The notes under the pieces are model-generated. The model was not told the DNA's origin, ran no database searches, and was given only the letters and a program-made list of their open reading frames with translations. Below are positions 1 to 6,139 of a stretch of DNA of 10,472 nucleotides, piece by piece; position 1 is the first letter of the stretch; the number at the start of each line of letters is the position of its first letter. The stretch is from an uncultured Rhodobacterales bacterium. Its GTDB lineage: Bacteria; Pseudomonadota; Alphaproteobacteria; Rhodobacterales; Rhodobacteraceae. The translations under genes were made by a program, and so were the position numbers. The DNA is taken from positions 1 through 10,472 of the forward strand of contig CALCGO010000069.1 in NCBI GenBank assembly GCA_937901055.1. Direction: 5' to 3'.

Positions 1-928
1 GGAAGTCTGGTTGGGGCGTCGTGCCAATTTGTGCCGCCTCGAACGTATCAGGCGCATTCGACGCGAACCGCTTTAACGCGGCTAGACCAACAAGGTTTTC
101 GGAACGCAGCGCAAATACCGCACGCGGCAAGGCGGCGACTTCGGGCGTCATACCGTCCAGTGCATCCATGTCGCGTTTTAGCAATGCAGATGCCAATGGA
201 TCGCCGCAAGTTTCCGACGGCATCATGCCGTTAATCGCGAGTTGTTGGTTCTTGATGCCAATGACGGCTAGTTCGATAGATGTTCGCGCTACCTCGGTTA
301 ACGCCGAGCTTCTCGGGCGTGCAACAAGAACGAGGCGTGTTGTCGCCGCATCAGACAACCGATCAACGGCAGCTGCATATCGGTCCCGCTGCTTCTCCAG
401 CCCAGCGAGCGGGCCAAGACAAGATGCGTCACCTTTGCCTTCCTCTAGGAAACCGGACCATGCGCCAGGTAGTTTCAACATACGAATAGTGTGACCCGTT
501 GGGGCTGTGTCGAACACCACATGGTCATAGCGATCGACGAGTTCATCATCGGTCAGCAGCGCAGTGAATTCGTCAAACGCGGCAATTTCGATTGTACAAG
601 CACCCGAGAGTTGCTCCTCGATGCTTCGCAACGCGTCCTCTGGCAAGATACCACGCATTGGCCCGACTATGCGTTCACGATAATCCGATGCTGCCTCTTC
701 GGGATTGATTTCGATTGCATCGAGGTTGGTGACGTTATTGATCGGCGTAATTTTGTTGCCGATTTCCGTCTCAAAGACCTGACCGACGTTCGACGCCGGA
801 TCGGTGCTGACAAGCAAAACCTTCTTGCCGTTGCCCGCAAGATTAAGCGTGGTTGCACACGCAAGAGACGTTTTGCCAACGCCGCCTTTGCCGGTGAAGA
901 AAACGAATTTTGGTAGATCTTTGAACAT
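1..928 (-). CDS. arsA: ArsA, arsenite/antimonite-transporting ATPase (N-terminal part, cut by left window edge)
   Basis: This is the catalytic ATPase subunit that energises an ArsB-type arsenite pump at the inner membrane; it accepts As(III) from ArsD. The 309 visible residues start MFKDLPKF and carry the deviant Walker A P-loop GKGGVGKTS (about residues 13-21), the STDPAS switch I motif (41-46) and the DTAPTGHTIR switch II motif (140-149). Cys111 and Cys170 align with the E. coli metal-site residues Cys113 and Cys172. Family members are usually about 580 residues with two tandem ATPase halves (A1-A2), so what is seen is the A1 half; whether an A2 half follows cannot be seen. The ATG at 926-928 fits the family N-terminus. 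An in-frame GTG at 938-940 is the alternative. Neither has a convincing ribosome binding site. It lies 38 bases after arsD and is presumably co-transcribed with it. Confidence 0.95.
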   Translation of the reverse strand, partial: MFKDLPKFVFFTGKGGVGKTSLACATTLNLAGNGKKVLLVSTDPASNVGQVFETEIGNKITPINNVTNLDAIEINPEEAASDYRERIVGPMRGILPEDALRSIEEQLSGACTIEIAAFDEFTALLTDDELVDRYDHVVFDTAPTGHTIRMLKLPGAWSGFLEEGKGDASCLGPLAGLEKQRDRYAAAVDRLSDAATTRLVLVARPRSSALTEVARTSIELAVIGIKNQQLAINGMMPSETCGDPLASALLKRDMDALDGMTPEVAALPRAVFALRSENLVGLAALKRFASNAPDTFEAAQIGTTPQPDF

Positions 929-966
929 TGTATCGGTCACTTTTTTTCAGAGGTTTAGTGGGAGTA

Positions 967-1353
967 TCAGCAACAGCCAGAGGACGCTTCTTTCGCCTCG
1001 TCGCTACCGCCGCAGCAACCACTACTTTCGGATTTAGGCCGTGCCGCAAAGGTTATATCGGCCATCTCAGCCAACTCGCCCCGCGCCGGATAACGCCCGA
1101 ACGAGTGCATCTGGTCACCAATAATAACGACAGGCAGCCCCTCGACACCCGAGCTTTCCAAGACACCTTTAACCACGTCATTTTCGGCAAACTTCGTCGG
1201 TTCTTGTGACAGGTTAATACGCGTAACCTCAACGCCATTGCTTTTCAACCAATCAAGGTCAGCGGCAAAGTTCACGAGATTTTGGTCAACTTCTGCACCG
1301 CAAATTCCAGTAGAACAACACATTGCAGGGTCATAAACGGTTACTTTGGTCAT
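967..1353 (-). CDS. arsD: ArsD, arsenite metallochaperone and weak repressor
   Basis: This 128-residue cytosolic protein binds As(III) or Sb(III) and hands it to ArsA; in plasmid R773 it also acts as a weak secondary repressor. The essential metal-binding cysteines Cys12, Cys13 and Cys18 are all present (MCCSTGIC). Two further vicinal pairs, Cys113-Cys114 and Cys127-Cys128, lie in a Gly/Ser-rich tail, as in the E. coli protein. The core with NLVNFAADLDWL and EGLPVVIIGDQ is the thioredoxin-like ArsD fold. The ATG at 1351-1353 is preceded by a perfect AAGGAG at 7 bases. The gene starts 15 bases after the upstream aminotransferase stop and is followed by arsA, the usual arsDA pairing. Identification is firm. 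Confidence 0.96.
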   Translation of the reverse strand: MTKVTVYDPAMCCSTGICGAEVDQNLVNFAADLDWLKSNGVEVTRINLSQEPTKFAENDVVKGVLESSGVEGLPVVIIGDQMHSFGRYPARGELAEMADITFAARPKSESSGCCGGSDEAKEASSGCC

Positions 1354-1360
1354 AGAGATA

Positions 1361-1366
1361 CTCCTT
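1361..1366 (-). promoter_or_regulatory. Ribosome binding site of arsD
   Basis: On the minus strand this reads AAGGAG, 7 bases before the arsD ATG. It is the strongest Shine-Dalgarno sequence I noticed in the ars operon and lies in the short gap after the aminotransferase stop codon. It fixes the arsD start and suggests arsD is translated independently rather than by coupling to the gene before it. Confidence 0.8.
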
Positions 1367-1368
1367 GG

Positions 1369-2559
1369 TTAAGATATAGGGGTTATTTGTTCGACGGCCG
1401 TTGACAACCGTCGCATCGCTAATTCTAGATCGGCACGGGTGCAGGCAATGTTGAGGCGGGCGAAGCCTTCGCCCTCAACACCAAATGCTTGCCCGCGTGT
1501 TACAGCCCACCCTGCGCCTTGGCGCAAGAAGGCGGTTAGTTCTTCAGGGGAAAACCCGAGATCGCGAAAGTCGAGCCACAATAAGAATGTTCCTTCAGGT
1601 TCGATCAATTTGACCTGCGGAATCGCGTTTAGATGCGTGCGAACCAGTGACAGGTTGTCTTCTAAATAAAGAAGTACATCTTCCAGCCAAGCACCGCACT
1701 TCGTGTAGGCCGCCTCCATGGCGACACTGGCAAATGCATTGTTTTTGTTCACGGTTAAACGGCTGTTTTCGACCTGAAATGCCTTGCGGCGAGCATCGTC
1801 AATAATCACCGTAAACGCCGAACAGCAAGCCGCAATGTTGAAGCTTTTTGCCGGAGAGAGGCATGTTATGGAATTCTGTGCGTATTTGGGACCAAGAGCT
1901 GCAAATGGCGTGTAGCGGCGGCTGTCAAATGTAATGTCGCCGTGGATTTCGTCCGAAACCACCAGCACATTGTTTGCCGCACAGATATCACCTAATTGTT
2001 GAAGCTCAGTTTTGCTCCAAACGCGCCCAACGGGGTTGTGTGGGTTGCAAAGGAAAAGCATCTTGATTTTCGGATCGGCGGCCAACTTCTCCAACCCGTC
2101 AAAGTCCATCGAGTAACGACCGTCTCTCAAAATCAAAGGGTTTGAGACCAAGCGGCGACTATTTTCGTTTAGGATGTCGTAGAAATCGAAAAACACAGGG
2201 GGCTGCACTATCACGCCATCCCCAGGCTCGGTAAACAGCGAAGCCGCGATCGCCAGAATGTTCAGCACGTTCGGCGCACGCAGTATGTGGGACGCCTCGA
2301 CGCTCCACTCATGCCGGTTTCTCAACCAATCGGTAAGCGCAGGCATCAGGCCATCCGGCACCGTCTCGTATCCGAATACTCCATGATCGAGCCGTTCTTG
2401 CATGGCAGCCATAACCGCTGGTGGGGCTCTGAAATCCATGTCGGCAACACCGGCTGCAAATAGACTGACCCCGCCCTCACCTAAAACCATTTTATGGGTT
2501 TTCAGCGCTGGAACCTCTCGCCGGTTAATCTTTTCGTCAAAGTTGGTTGTGCCCGTCAT
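1369..2559 (-). CDS. MalY/PatB-family PLP-dependent aminotransferase / cystathionine beta-lyase
   Basis: This is a 396-residue cytosolic fold-type I PLP enzyme. Family members cleave the C-S bond of cystathionine or cysteine, releasing a thiol or sulfide, pyruvate and ammonia; some act as aminotransferases. Diagnostic motifs are VADMDFRAPP near the N-terminus, CNPHNPVGR (about 171-179), SDEIHGDI with the PLP-ring Asp (202-209), the Schiff-base lysine in SPAKSFNIA (Lys238) and the carboxylate-binding Arg in RLNIAC (Arg368). Length matches MalY/PatB. The ATG at 2557-2559 forms an ATGA overlap with the aquaporin stop, which is why I prefer it; an in-frame ATG at 2572-2574 would add five residues but has no ribosome binding site. 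It sits between the aquaporin and arsD, so it is probably co-expressed with arsenic genes. Two adjacent cysteines (245-246) follow the PLP lysine closely. The actual substrate cannot be told from sequence. Confidence 0.88.
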   Translation of the reverse strand: MTGTTNFDEKINRREVPALKTHKMVLGEGGVSLFAAGVADMDFRAPPAVMAAMQERLDHGVFGYETVPDGLMPALTDWLRNRHEWSVEASHILRAPNVLNILAIAASLFTEPGDGVIVQPPVFFDFYDILNENSRRLVSNPLILRDGRYSMDFDGLEKLAADPKIKMLFLCNPHNPVGRVWSKTELQQLGDICAANNVLVVSDEIHGDITFDSRRYTPFAALGPKYAQNSITCLSPAKSFNIAACCSAFTVIIDDARRKAFQVENSRLTVNKNNAFASVAMEAAYTKCGAWLEDVLLYLEDNLSLVRTHLNAIPQVKLIEPEGTFLLWLDFRDLGFSPEELTAFLRQGAGWAVTRGQAFGVEGEGFARLNIACTRADLELAMRRLSTAVEQITPIS

Positions 2560-3203
2560 TCTGCCAGCAACCATTTGAAGGTTAGCGTCGCAGCAACGGC
2601 TGCCAGCAGTTGCACCACAATAAAAGCCGCCACGTGCGACGGGTCAATTCCCGCGAAGGTATCGGAAAATCCACGCGCGATTGTTACCGCGGGATTGGCG
2701 AATGACGTCGAGGAGGTGAACCAGTAGGCAGCGGTGATATATAATCCGACTGCGTAGGGGATAGCTTCTGGGCGGGCTTTGACGAGGCCCAAGATGGTGG
2801 CCAACAATCCGAAGGTTGCTACGAATTCGCTGATCCACTGGCTTACGCCCGTACGGGCGTGGGTTGACGGATCAATCAGGGGATTTTCAAACATCAGATG
2901 GGCGATGAACACGCCAGCGATACCGCCGGCAATTTGGACCGCAACAAACAACGCGCCTTCGTGGGCCGATATTTCTTTACGGATGAAAAATGCCAGCGTA
3001 ACGGCGGGGTTGAAATGCGCGCCCGAAATCGGACCGAACACCAAGATCAACACCACGAGAATTGCACCTGTTGGGATAGTGTTGCCAAGCAACGCGATGG
3101 CGACATTCCCACCAGCTAGGTTTTCGGCCATGATGCCCGAGCCAACAACAGTCGCCAATAAAAATAGCGTGCCCAACCATTCGGCAAATAATCTGCGTTG
3201 CAT
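2556..3203 (-). CDS. aqpS: AqpS-like aquaporin (MIP family), probable arsenite/solute channel
   Basis: This 215-residue inner-membrane channel of the major intrinsic protein family has two half-helix NPA motifs, HFNPAVT (NPA at 65-67) and FANPAVTIAR (NPA at 170-172), and about six hydrophobic membrane segments. The residue after the second NPA, where water and glycerol channels carry the filter arginine, is Val173. As I recall, Sinorhizobium meliloti AqpS, an ars-operon channel that passes As(III), has the same arginine-to-valine change. Placement in an ars operon supports this assignment. The ATG at 3201-3203 is chosen because GAGGGA lies 7 bases upstream. A GTG at 3219-3221, overlapping the stop of the preceding gene, would add six residues. 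The gene end overlaps the aminotransferase start as ATGA. The gene symbol is assigned by resemblance and context. Confidence 0.88.
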   Translation of the reverse strand: MQRRLFAEWLGTLFLLATVVGSGIMAENLAGGNVAIALLGNTIPTGAILVVLILVFGPISGAHFNPAVTLAFFIRKEISAHEGALFVAVQIAGGIAGVFIAHLMFENPLIDPSTHARTGVSQWISEFVATFGLLATILGLVKARPEAIPYAVGLYITAAYWFTSSTSFANPAVTIARGFSDTFAGIDPSHVAAFIVVQLLAAVAATLTFKWLLAE

Positions 3204-3210
3204 GTAGTGT

Positions 3211-3216
3211 TCCCTC
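3211..3216 (-). promoter_or_regulatory. Ribosome binding site that decides the aquaporin start
   Basis: On the minus strand this reads GAGGGA, 7 bases before the ATG at 3201-3203. The rival GTG start at 3219-3221 lies upstream of this site and has no comparable sequence, so the shorter protein starting MQRRLFAEW is favoured. Confidence 0.65.
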
Positions 3217-3217
3217 T

Positions 3218-4246
3218 TCACGTACTAGTATTTGTTGTTGTCAGGATATCGGCAAACGTTGTCGCGCCCACATTCCCGCCTGTGATAACCACAACGATTG
3301 TTTTATTCTCAATGGCAATCTTCCCACTTAGAACCGCAGCAAGGCCCACCGCTCCGCCCGGTTCGACGATGATTTTGTAGCGATCAAACGCAAACCTCAT
3401 CGCGTTTCGCACTTCCTCGTCGGTAACAATCAACACTCCAGAGAGCAGGTCTTTGTTGATCGAGAATGTCAGAGCATTTGGAATTGGCGTCATGATCGCG
3501 TCGCAAATTGTCGTTTGCCCCTCGGGATTTGCCACTCGCTTGCCCGTCGCAAGCGATCTGCGAGTATCATCGAATAGTTCAGGCTCCACCCCGAACACCT
3601 GCGTGACTGGTGACAATTCGTTCATCACAATGGCGGTGGCAGCGGTTAACCCTCCTCCACCACAAGGAACAAGAATCGCGTCAATCGGGACATCCGACTG
3701 TTGAAAAACCTCAAGGGGGACCGTTCCACCGCCAGCCAGAATACGGCGATCTTCGCTAGGGGGAACAATTATGCGGTTGGTCTCAGCTTGAAGGCGGTTG
3801 ACGACATCATCGCTGGATTCAGCGCACCGTTCGTAGGTGGTTATTTCTGCACCAAGCGCGCGCGTCTGATCCATCTTTGCCTGCGGGACATCGCTCGGCA
3901 TGACAATCAGTGCCGATGTGCGCAATAACTTCGCCGCCAATGCAATGCCTTGAGCGTGATTGCCCGACGAATAGGTAATAACCCCTCGTGCCTTCTGTGC
4001 CGAATCCATCTGGCTAATGCGATTGTAAGCGCCGCGAAACTTGAACGCACCCGTTCGCTGCATCGCCTCGTTCTTGATTAAAAGGCGACCGGACAGGTTG
4101 GCGTTAACCTCGACGTTTTCCAACAACGGAGTCTTCGTGATGATACCATCCAACGAGGACGCAGCAGCGCGCACTTCACCCAGAGTGGGGGCACTCATTA
4201 TCTGGTCCGGAATTGATTTAGTCGTGTCGGTCAAATCTGCTCTCAT
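3218..4246 (-). CDS. Threonine/serine dehydratase-like PLP enzyme (fold type II)
   Basis: The protein has 342 residues and lacks the ACT-like regulatory domain of biosynthetic IlvA, so it resembles the short catabolic TdcB, serine racemase and hydroxyaspartate dehydratase group. It would be a cytosolic enzyme deaminating a beta-hydroxy amino acid to a 2-oxo acid and ammonia, or racemising it. Motifs are FKFRGAYN with the PLP lysine (Lys69), SSGNHAQG (93-100), the phosphate-binding loop CGGGGL (195-200) and VEPGGAVGL near residue 295. Deviations are AGGGT for the usual AGQGT and TGGNVG for SGGN(V/I)D. Start choices are ATG 4246 (used), ATG 4198 (MSAPTLGEV, a family-like N-terminus) and TTG 4279; none has a good ribosome binding site. 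It is the first gene of the operon facing arsR and ends beside the aquaporin start. Its role in arsenic metabolism is not known to me. Confidence 0.85.
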   Translation of the reverse strand: MRADLTDTTKSIPDQIMSAPTLGEVRAAASSLDGIITKTPLLENVEVNANLSGRLLIKNEAMQRTGAFKFRGAYNRISQMDSAQKARGVITYSSGNHAQGIALAAKLLRTSALIVMPSDVPQAKMDQTRALGAEITTYERCAESSDDVVNRLQAETNRIIVPPSEDRRILAGGGTVPLEVFQQSDVPIDAILVPCGGGGLTAATAIVMNELSPVTQVFGVEPELFDDTRRSLATGKRVANPEGQTTICDAIMTPIPNALTFSINKDLLSGVLIVTDEEVRNAMRFAFDRYKIIVEPGGAVGLAAVLSGKIAIENKTIVVVITGGNVGATTFADILTTTNTST

Positions 4247-4321
4247 CGCCGTGTAGGATCCGCGTTGACGGCTTCGCAAGTTGGGAACAGCAACAATACG
4301 GTATCTGCCGAAGTGTCAATT

Positions 4322-4350
4322 TAACTATCCCGCCCATCCGATCTTGTCAA
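4322..4350 (-). promoter_or_regulatory. Predicted sigma70-type promoter of the dehydratase-aquaporin-lyase-arsDA operon
   Basis: On the minus strand there is a perfect -35 hexamer TTGACA (4345-4350), a 17-base spacer and the -10-like hexamer TAGTTA (4322-4327). It lies about 75 bases upstream of the ATG at 4246 and points into the operon. A second TTGACA (4314-4319) followed by TATTGT with a 15-base spacer is a weaker alternative. Both are predictions from consensus matches only. Confidence 0.55.
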
Positions 4351-4372
4351 GGTTCGATATTTCGGGCATTGT
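4344..4372 (+). promoter_or_regulatory. Possible arsR promoter (weak match)
   Basis: TTGTCA (4344-4349) followed after 17 bases by CATTGT (4367-4372) is the best plus-strand match before arsR. It would start transcription at or next to the arsR ATG, giving a leaderless mRNA, which agrees with the absence of a Shine-Dalgarno sequence before arsR. The -10 matches only three of six positions, so this is tentative. It overlaps the operon -35 on the opposite strand. Confidence 0.3.
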
Positions 4373-4376
4373 CGAA
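4353..4376. promoter_or_regulatory. Imperfect palindrome, candidate ArsR operator
   Basis: TTCGA (4353-4357) and TCGAA (4372-4376) are perfect inverted arms separated by 14 bases, with further partial symmetry inside. The site ends two bases before the arsR ATG, overlaps the predicted arsR -10 and abuts the operon -35. ArsR/SmtB proteins are known to bind imperfect inverted repeats in their own promoters. The position is right for autoregulation; control of the divergent operon from here is plausible but not shown. Confidence 0.4.
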
Positions 4377-4378
4377 TT

Positions 4379-4708
4379 ATGAACCAAATTAAAGCAATCG
4401 AAGCCTTCGCGGCCCTTGCCCAAGATTCTCGTATGACGATCTACCGTACGCTTGTTCGCGAGGAGCCAAATAGCCTACCCGTGGGGGAAATCTCCAAGCG
4501 GCTGGATATCGTGCCCTCGACGTTATCCGGGCATCTTGCTGTATTGAAACGTGCGGGCCTGCTGAAATCGACCCGCCATAAACGCGAAATACACTATTCA
4601 GCTGATATCGCCGCCATGAACGAACTTGTTGGCTTTATGCTTCAGGATTGTTGCAACGGGCAGGTTGAAAACTGTGCCCAGATACTTACGCTGCTGGACC
4701 ACGAGTAA
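4379..4708 (+). CDS. arsR: ArsR-family As(III)-responsive transcriptional repressor
   Basis: This is a 109-residue winged-helix repressor of the ArsR/SmtB family. It would bind DNA as a dimer and release it on binding trivalent arsenic or antimony. The helix-turn-helix covers about residues 34-62 (VGEISKRLDI, PSTLSGHLAVLKRAGLL), followed by the beta-wing KSTRHKREIHYS. The R773 ELCVCDL-type metal site in the DNA-binding helix is absent. Instead a C-terminal cluster, Cys91-Cys92-x6-Cys99, resembles the C-terminal three-cysteine site described for Acidithiobacillus ferrooxidans ArsR. The ATG at 4379 has no ribosome binding site and may head a leaderless transcript. The gene diverges from the operon with arsDA and converges on nosX with 7 bases between the stop codons. 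Confidence 0.93.
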   Translation: MNQIKAIEAFAALAQDSRMTIYRTLVREEPNSLPVGEISKRLDIVPSTLSGHLAVLKRAGLLKSTRHKREIHYSADIAAMNELVGFMLQDCCNGQVENCAQILTLLDHE

Positions 4709-4715
4709 ACAGAAG

Positions 4716-5612
4716 TCATAGCAAATAGACGTCACTATCACCTTTTGCCGCCAATATCTCGGACTCTGGCATAAGGCAGAATGCTGTCGAAAGGCCATCA
4801 GCCTCGGCAGCGGATTTTGACACTACACTCACACCCGACCAGACACCGCCCGGATATCCGGTCCGCGGGTCAAGAATATGACCGACTGCCCCACCCTCAT
4901 CGAAACTGGTGCCCAACGGGGCGGAAGTTGCTACAGCCGCACCGTGCAATGATACGCGACCAAGGTCACCGTTCAGTTTGATATCCCAAGCATCCCCGTT
5001 CGGCGCAACGCCCAGCGCGGCAATTTCACCTGTGTTCACCATTACATCCGTCACCCCATTTTGCCGGAGCAGTTCGGTCACCTTGTCCGCGATAAACCCC
5101 TGCGCGATTCCGTTCAATGTCATCATCACACCGGTACGATCAAACGAGATTTCTTGCGGCGTGTATTTTACATGCCCCCAACCTGTTACGGCCATAGCTT
5201 GCGAAATACGCTCGTCAACGGGTTGATTGCCAGCCGTAAATTCTTCGGCATAAAGCGACCAGAGCGCTTGAACCGTTGGATCGAATGCACCATCGGTGCG
5301 GGCATTTAGGCGCGAACTAATAGATAAAAGTTCTATCATTTCAAAGGCTGGTTGCACCAATCGGCCATCGCGATTCAAGCGCGAAATCTGGCTGTCGGCT
5401 TGATACAGACTAAAGATACTTTCTAGACGGTGAATTTCACTGACCGCCATTTCAATCAGCCGGTCGGCATTTGGATGGTCAAGAACAATACGTGCATCCG
5501 CGCCCAACGCGATTCCGCGCCACTGTGATACGTTATTTGTGGAACTTAGCCCGATAACCGGAGCCACAGCAGCCCCTGCAACAATACTTAAAAATCTTCT
5601 ACGGGTCGTCAT
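4716..5612 (-). CDS. nosX: NosX, ApbE-like FAD:protein FMN transferase
   Basis: This 298-residue protein is exported by the Tat system. It is expected to attach FMN covalently to the periplasmic domain of NosR, which feeds electrons into N2O reduction. The N-terminus MTTRRRFLSIVAGAA is a twin-arginine signal. ApbE-family motifs follow: DSQISRLN (73-80), TDGAFDPTV (106-114), LNGIAQGFIAD (166-176), VNTGEIAALG (192-201), HILDPRTGYP (245-254) and AAEADGLSTAF (268-278) with the metal-binding Asp and Thr region. Length is normal. The start overlaps the nosL stop as ATGA, so translation is probably coupled. It is the last gene of the nos operon, as in Paracoccus-like alphaproteobacteria. The ApbE family is certain; the NosX name rests on its place in the cluster. 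Confidence 0.94.
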   Translation of the reverse strand: MTTRRRFLSIVAGAAVAPVIGLSSTNNVSQWRGIALGADARIVLDHPNADRLIEMAVSEIHRLESIFSLYQADSQISRLNRDGRLVQPAFEMIELLSISSRLNARTDGAFDPTVQALWSLYAEEFTAGNQPVDERISQAMAVTGWGHVKYTPQEISFDRTGVMMTLNGIAQGFIADKVTELLRQNGVTDVMVNTGEIAALGVAPNGDAWDIKLNGDLGRVSLHGAAVATSAPLGTSFDEGGAVGHILDPRTGYPGGVWSGVSVVSKSAAEADGLSTAFCLMPESEILAAKGDSDVYLL

Positions 5613-6139
5613 TCGGAAATCTCCAGTGCAGCGGTATCGAAGTCAACAGGTCCCAAAACCAGATCGGCGGGAATTTCGGCAAGGCTCATGATTTCGCCAC
5701 CATGCTCCTCCATAAATATTTGAGCCTTTGCGAGTTCAGAAAATGGTGCTAGTTCGGGTGCACCCATGCCACCGATCGCATCTGAATTTACGACATAGTA
5801 TGCATCGTTGGCATCGATCCAATTGTCAGCACCTGGTTCCAGCCAACTAACGGCTTTGCCCATATCGTTAACATATAGCACTATAATTTCAGCAGATTGC
5901 TCCGGCGATTTTAGATACGCAATGCCGTCGCGGACCTGACTGAACCACAAGGGGGCAGGAAACCCCGCCAAATGAACTTGTGCTTTTGGACCTTGATGCT
6001 CCAAAATCACCATCTGGCAATAGTGACCTGCAGCTTCTGCGGTTAGAATCAGCGGATCAGGTGCCGCCAGTTTAGCAACATCATCTTTGCACCCCATCAA
6101 CAAAACGAGCGGCAAAATTGCGAGTAACGCAGGCTTCAT
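5609..6139 (-). CDS. nosL: NosL, copper-binding lipoprotein for N2O reductase maturation
   Basis: This 176-residue lipoprotein delivers Cu(I) to the Nos machinery on the periplasmic side. A short hydrophobic signal ends in the lipobox LLMGC, with lipid-attachment Cys17. The conserved Cu(I) motif is CQM (Cys41, Met43) followed by HQGPKAQVH, close to the CGM...HPGPKAQ form of known NosL proteins. The start at ATG 6137-6139 is set by GGAGGG 6 bases upstream, by the signal peptide and by an ATGA overlap with the nosY stop. An in-frame upstream extension to 6193 would bury the lipobox and is unlikely. The stop overlaps the nosX start. Gene order nosDFYLX supports the call. Confidence 0.95.
   Translation of the reverse strand: MKPALLAILPLVLLMGCKDDVAKLAAPDPLILTAEAAGHYCQMVILEHQGPKAQVHLAGFPAPLWFSQVRDGIAYLKSPEQSAEIIVLYVNDMGKAVSWLEPGADNWIDANDAYYVVNSDAIGGMGAPELAPFSELAKAQIFMEEHGGEIMSLAEIPADLVLGPVDFDTAALEISE

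Noticed and set aside
21..916. Plus-strand open frames of 157 and 141 codons
   Set aside because: They lie opposite arsA, whose minus-strand frame shows all ArsA motifs; the plus-strand translations show no recognisable domain.
967..1049. Repeat-like Cys-Cys codon clusters at the 3' end of arsD
   Set aside because: These are the two C-terminal vicinal cysteine pairs known from ArsD, with similar Ser-Gly codons around them, not a DNA repeat element.
2779..3207. Plus-strand open frame of 142 codons
   Set aside because: It is antisense to the aquaporin gene, has no family resemblance, and is a by-product of the opposite strand's codons.
4247..4279. TTG start for the dehydratase at 4279
   Set aside because: It adds a basic segment not expected in the family and has no ribosome binding site; ATG 4246 or ATG 4198 is more likely.
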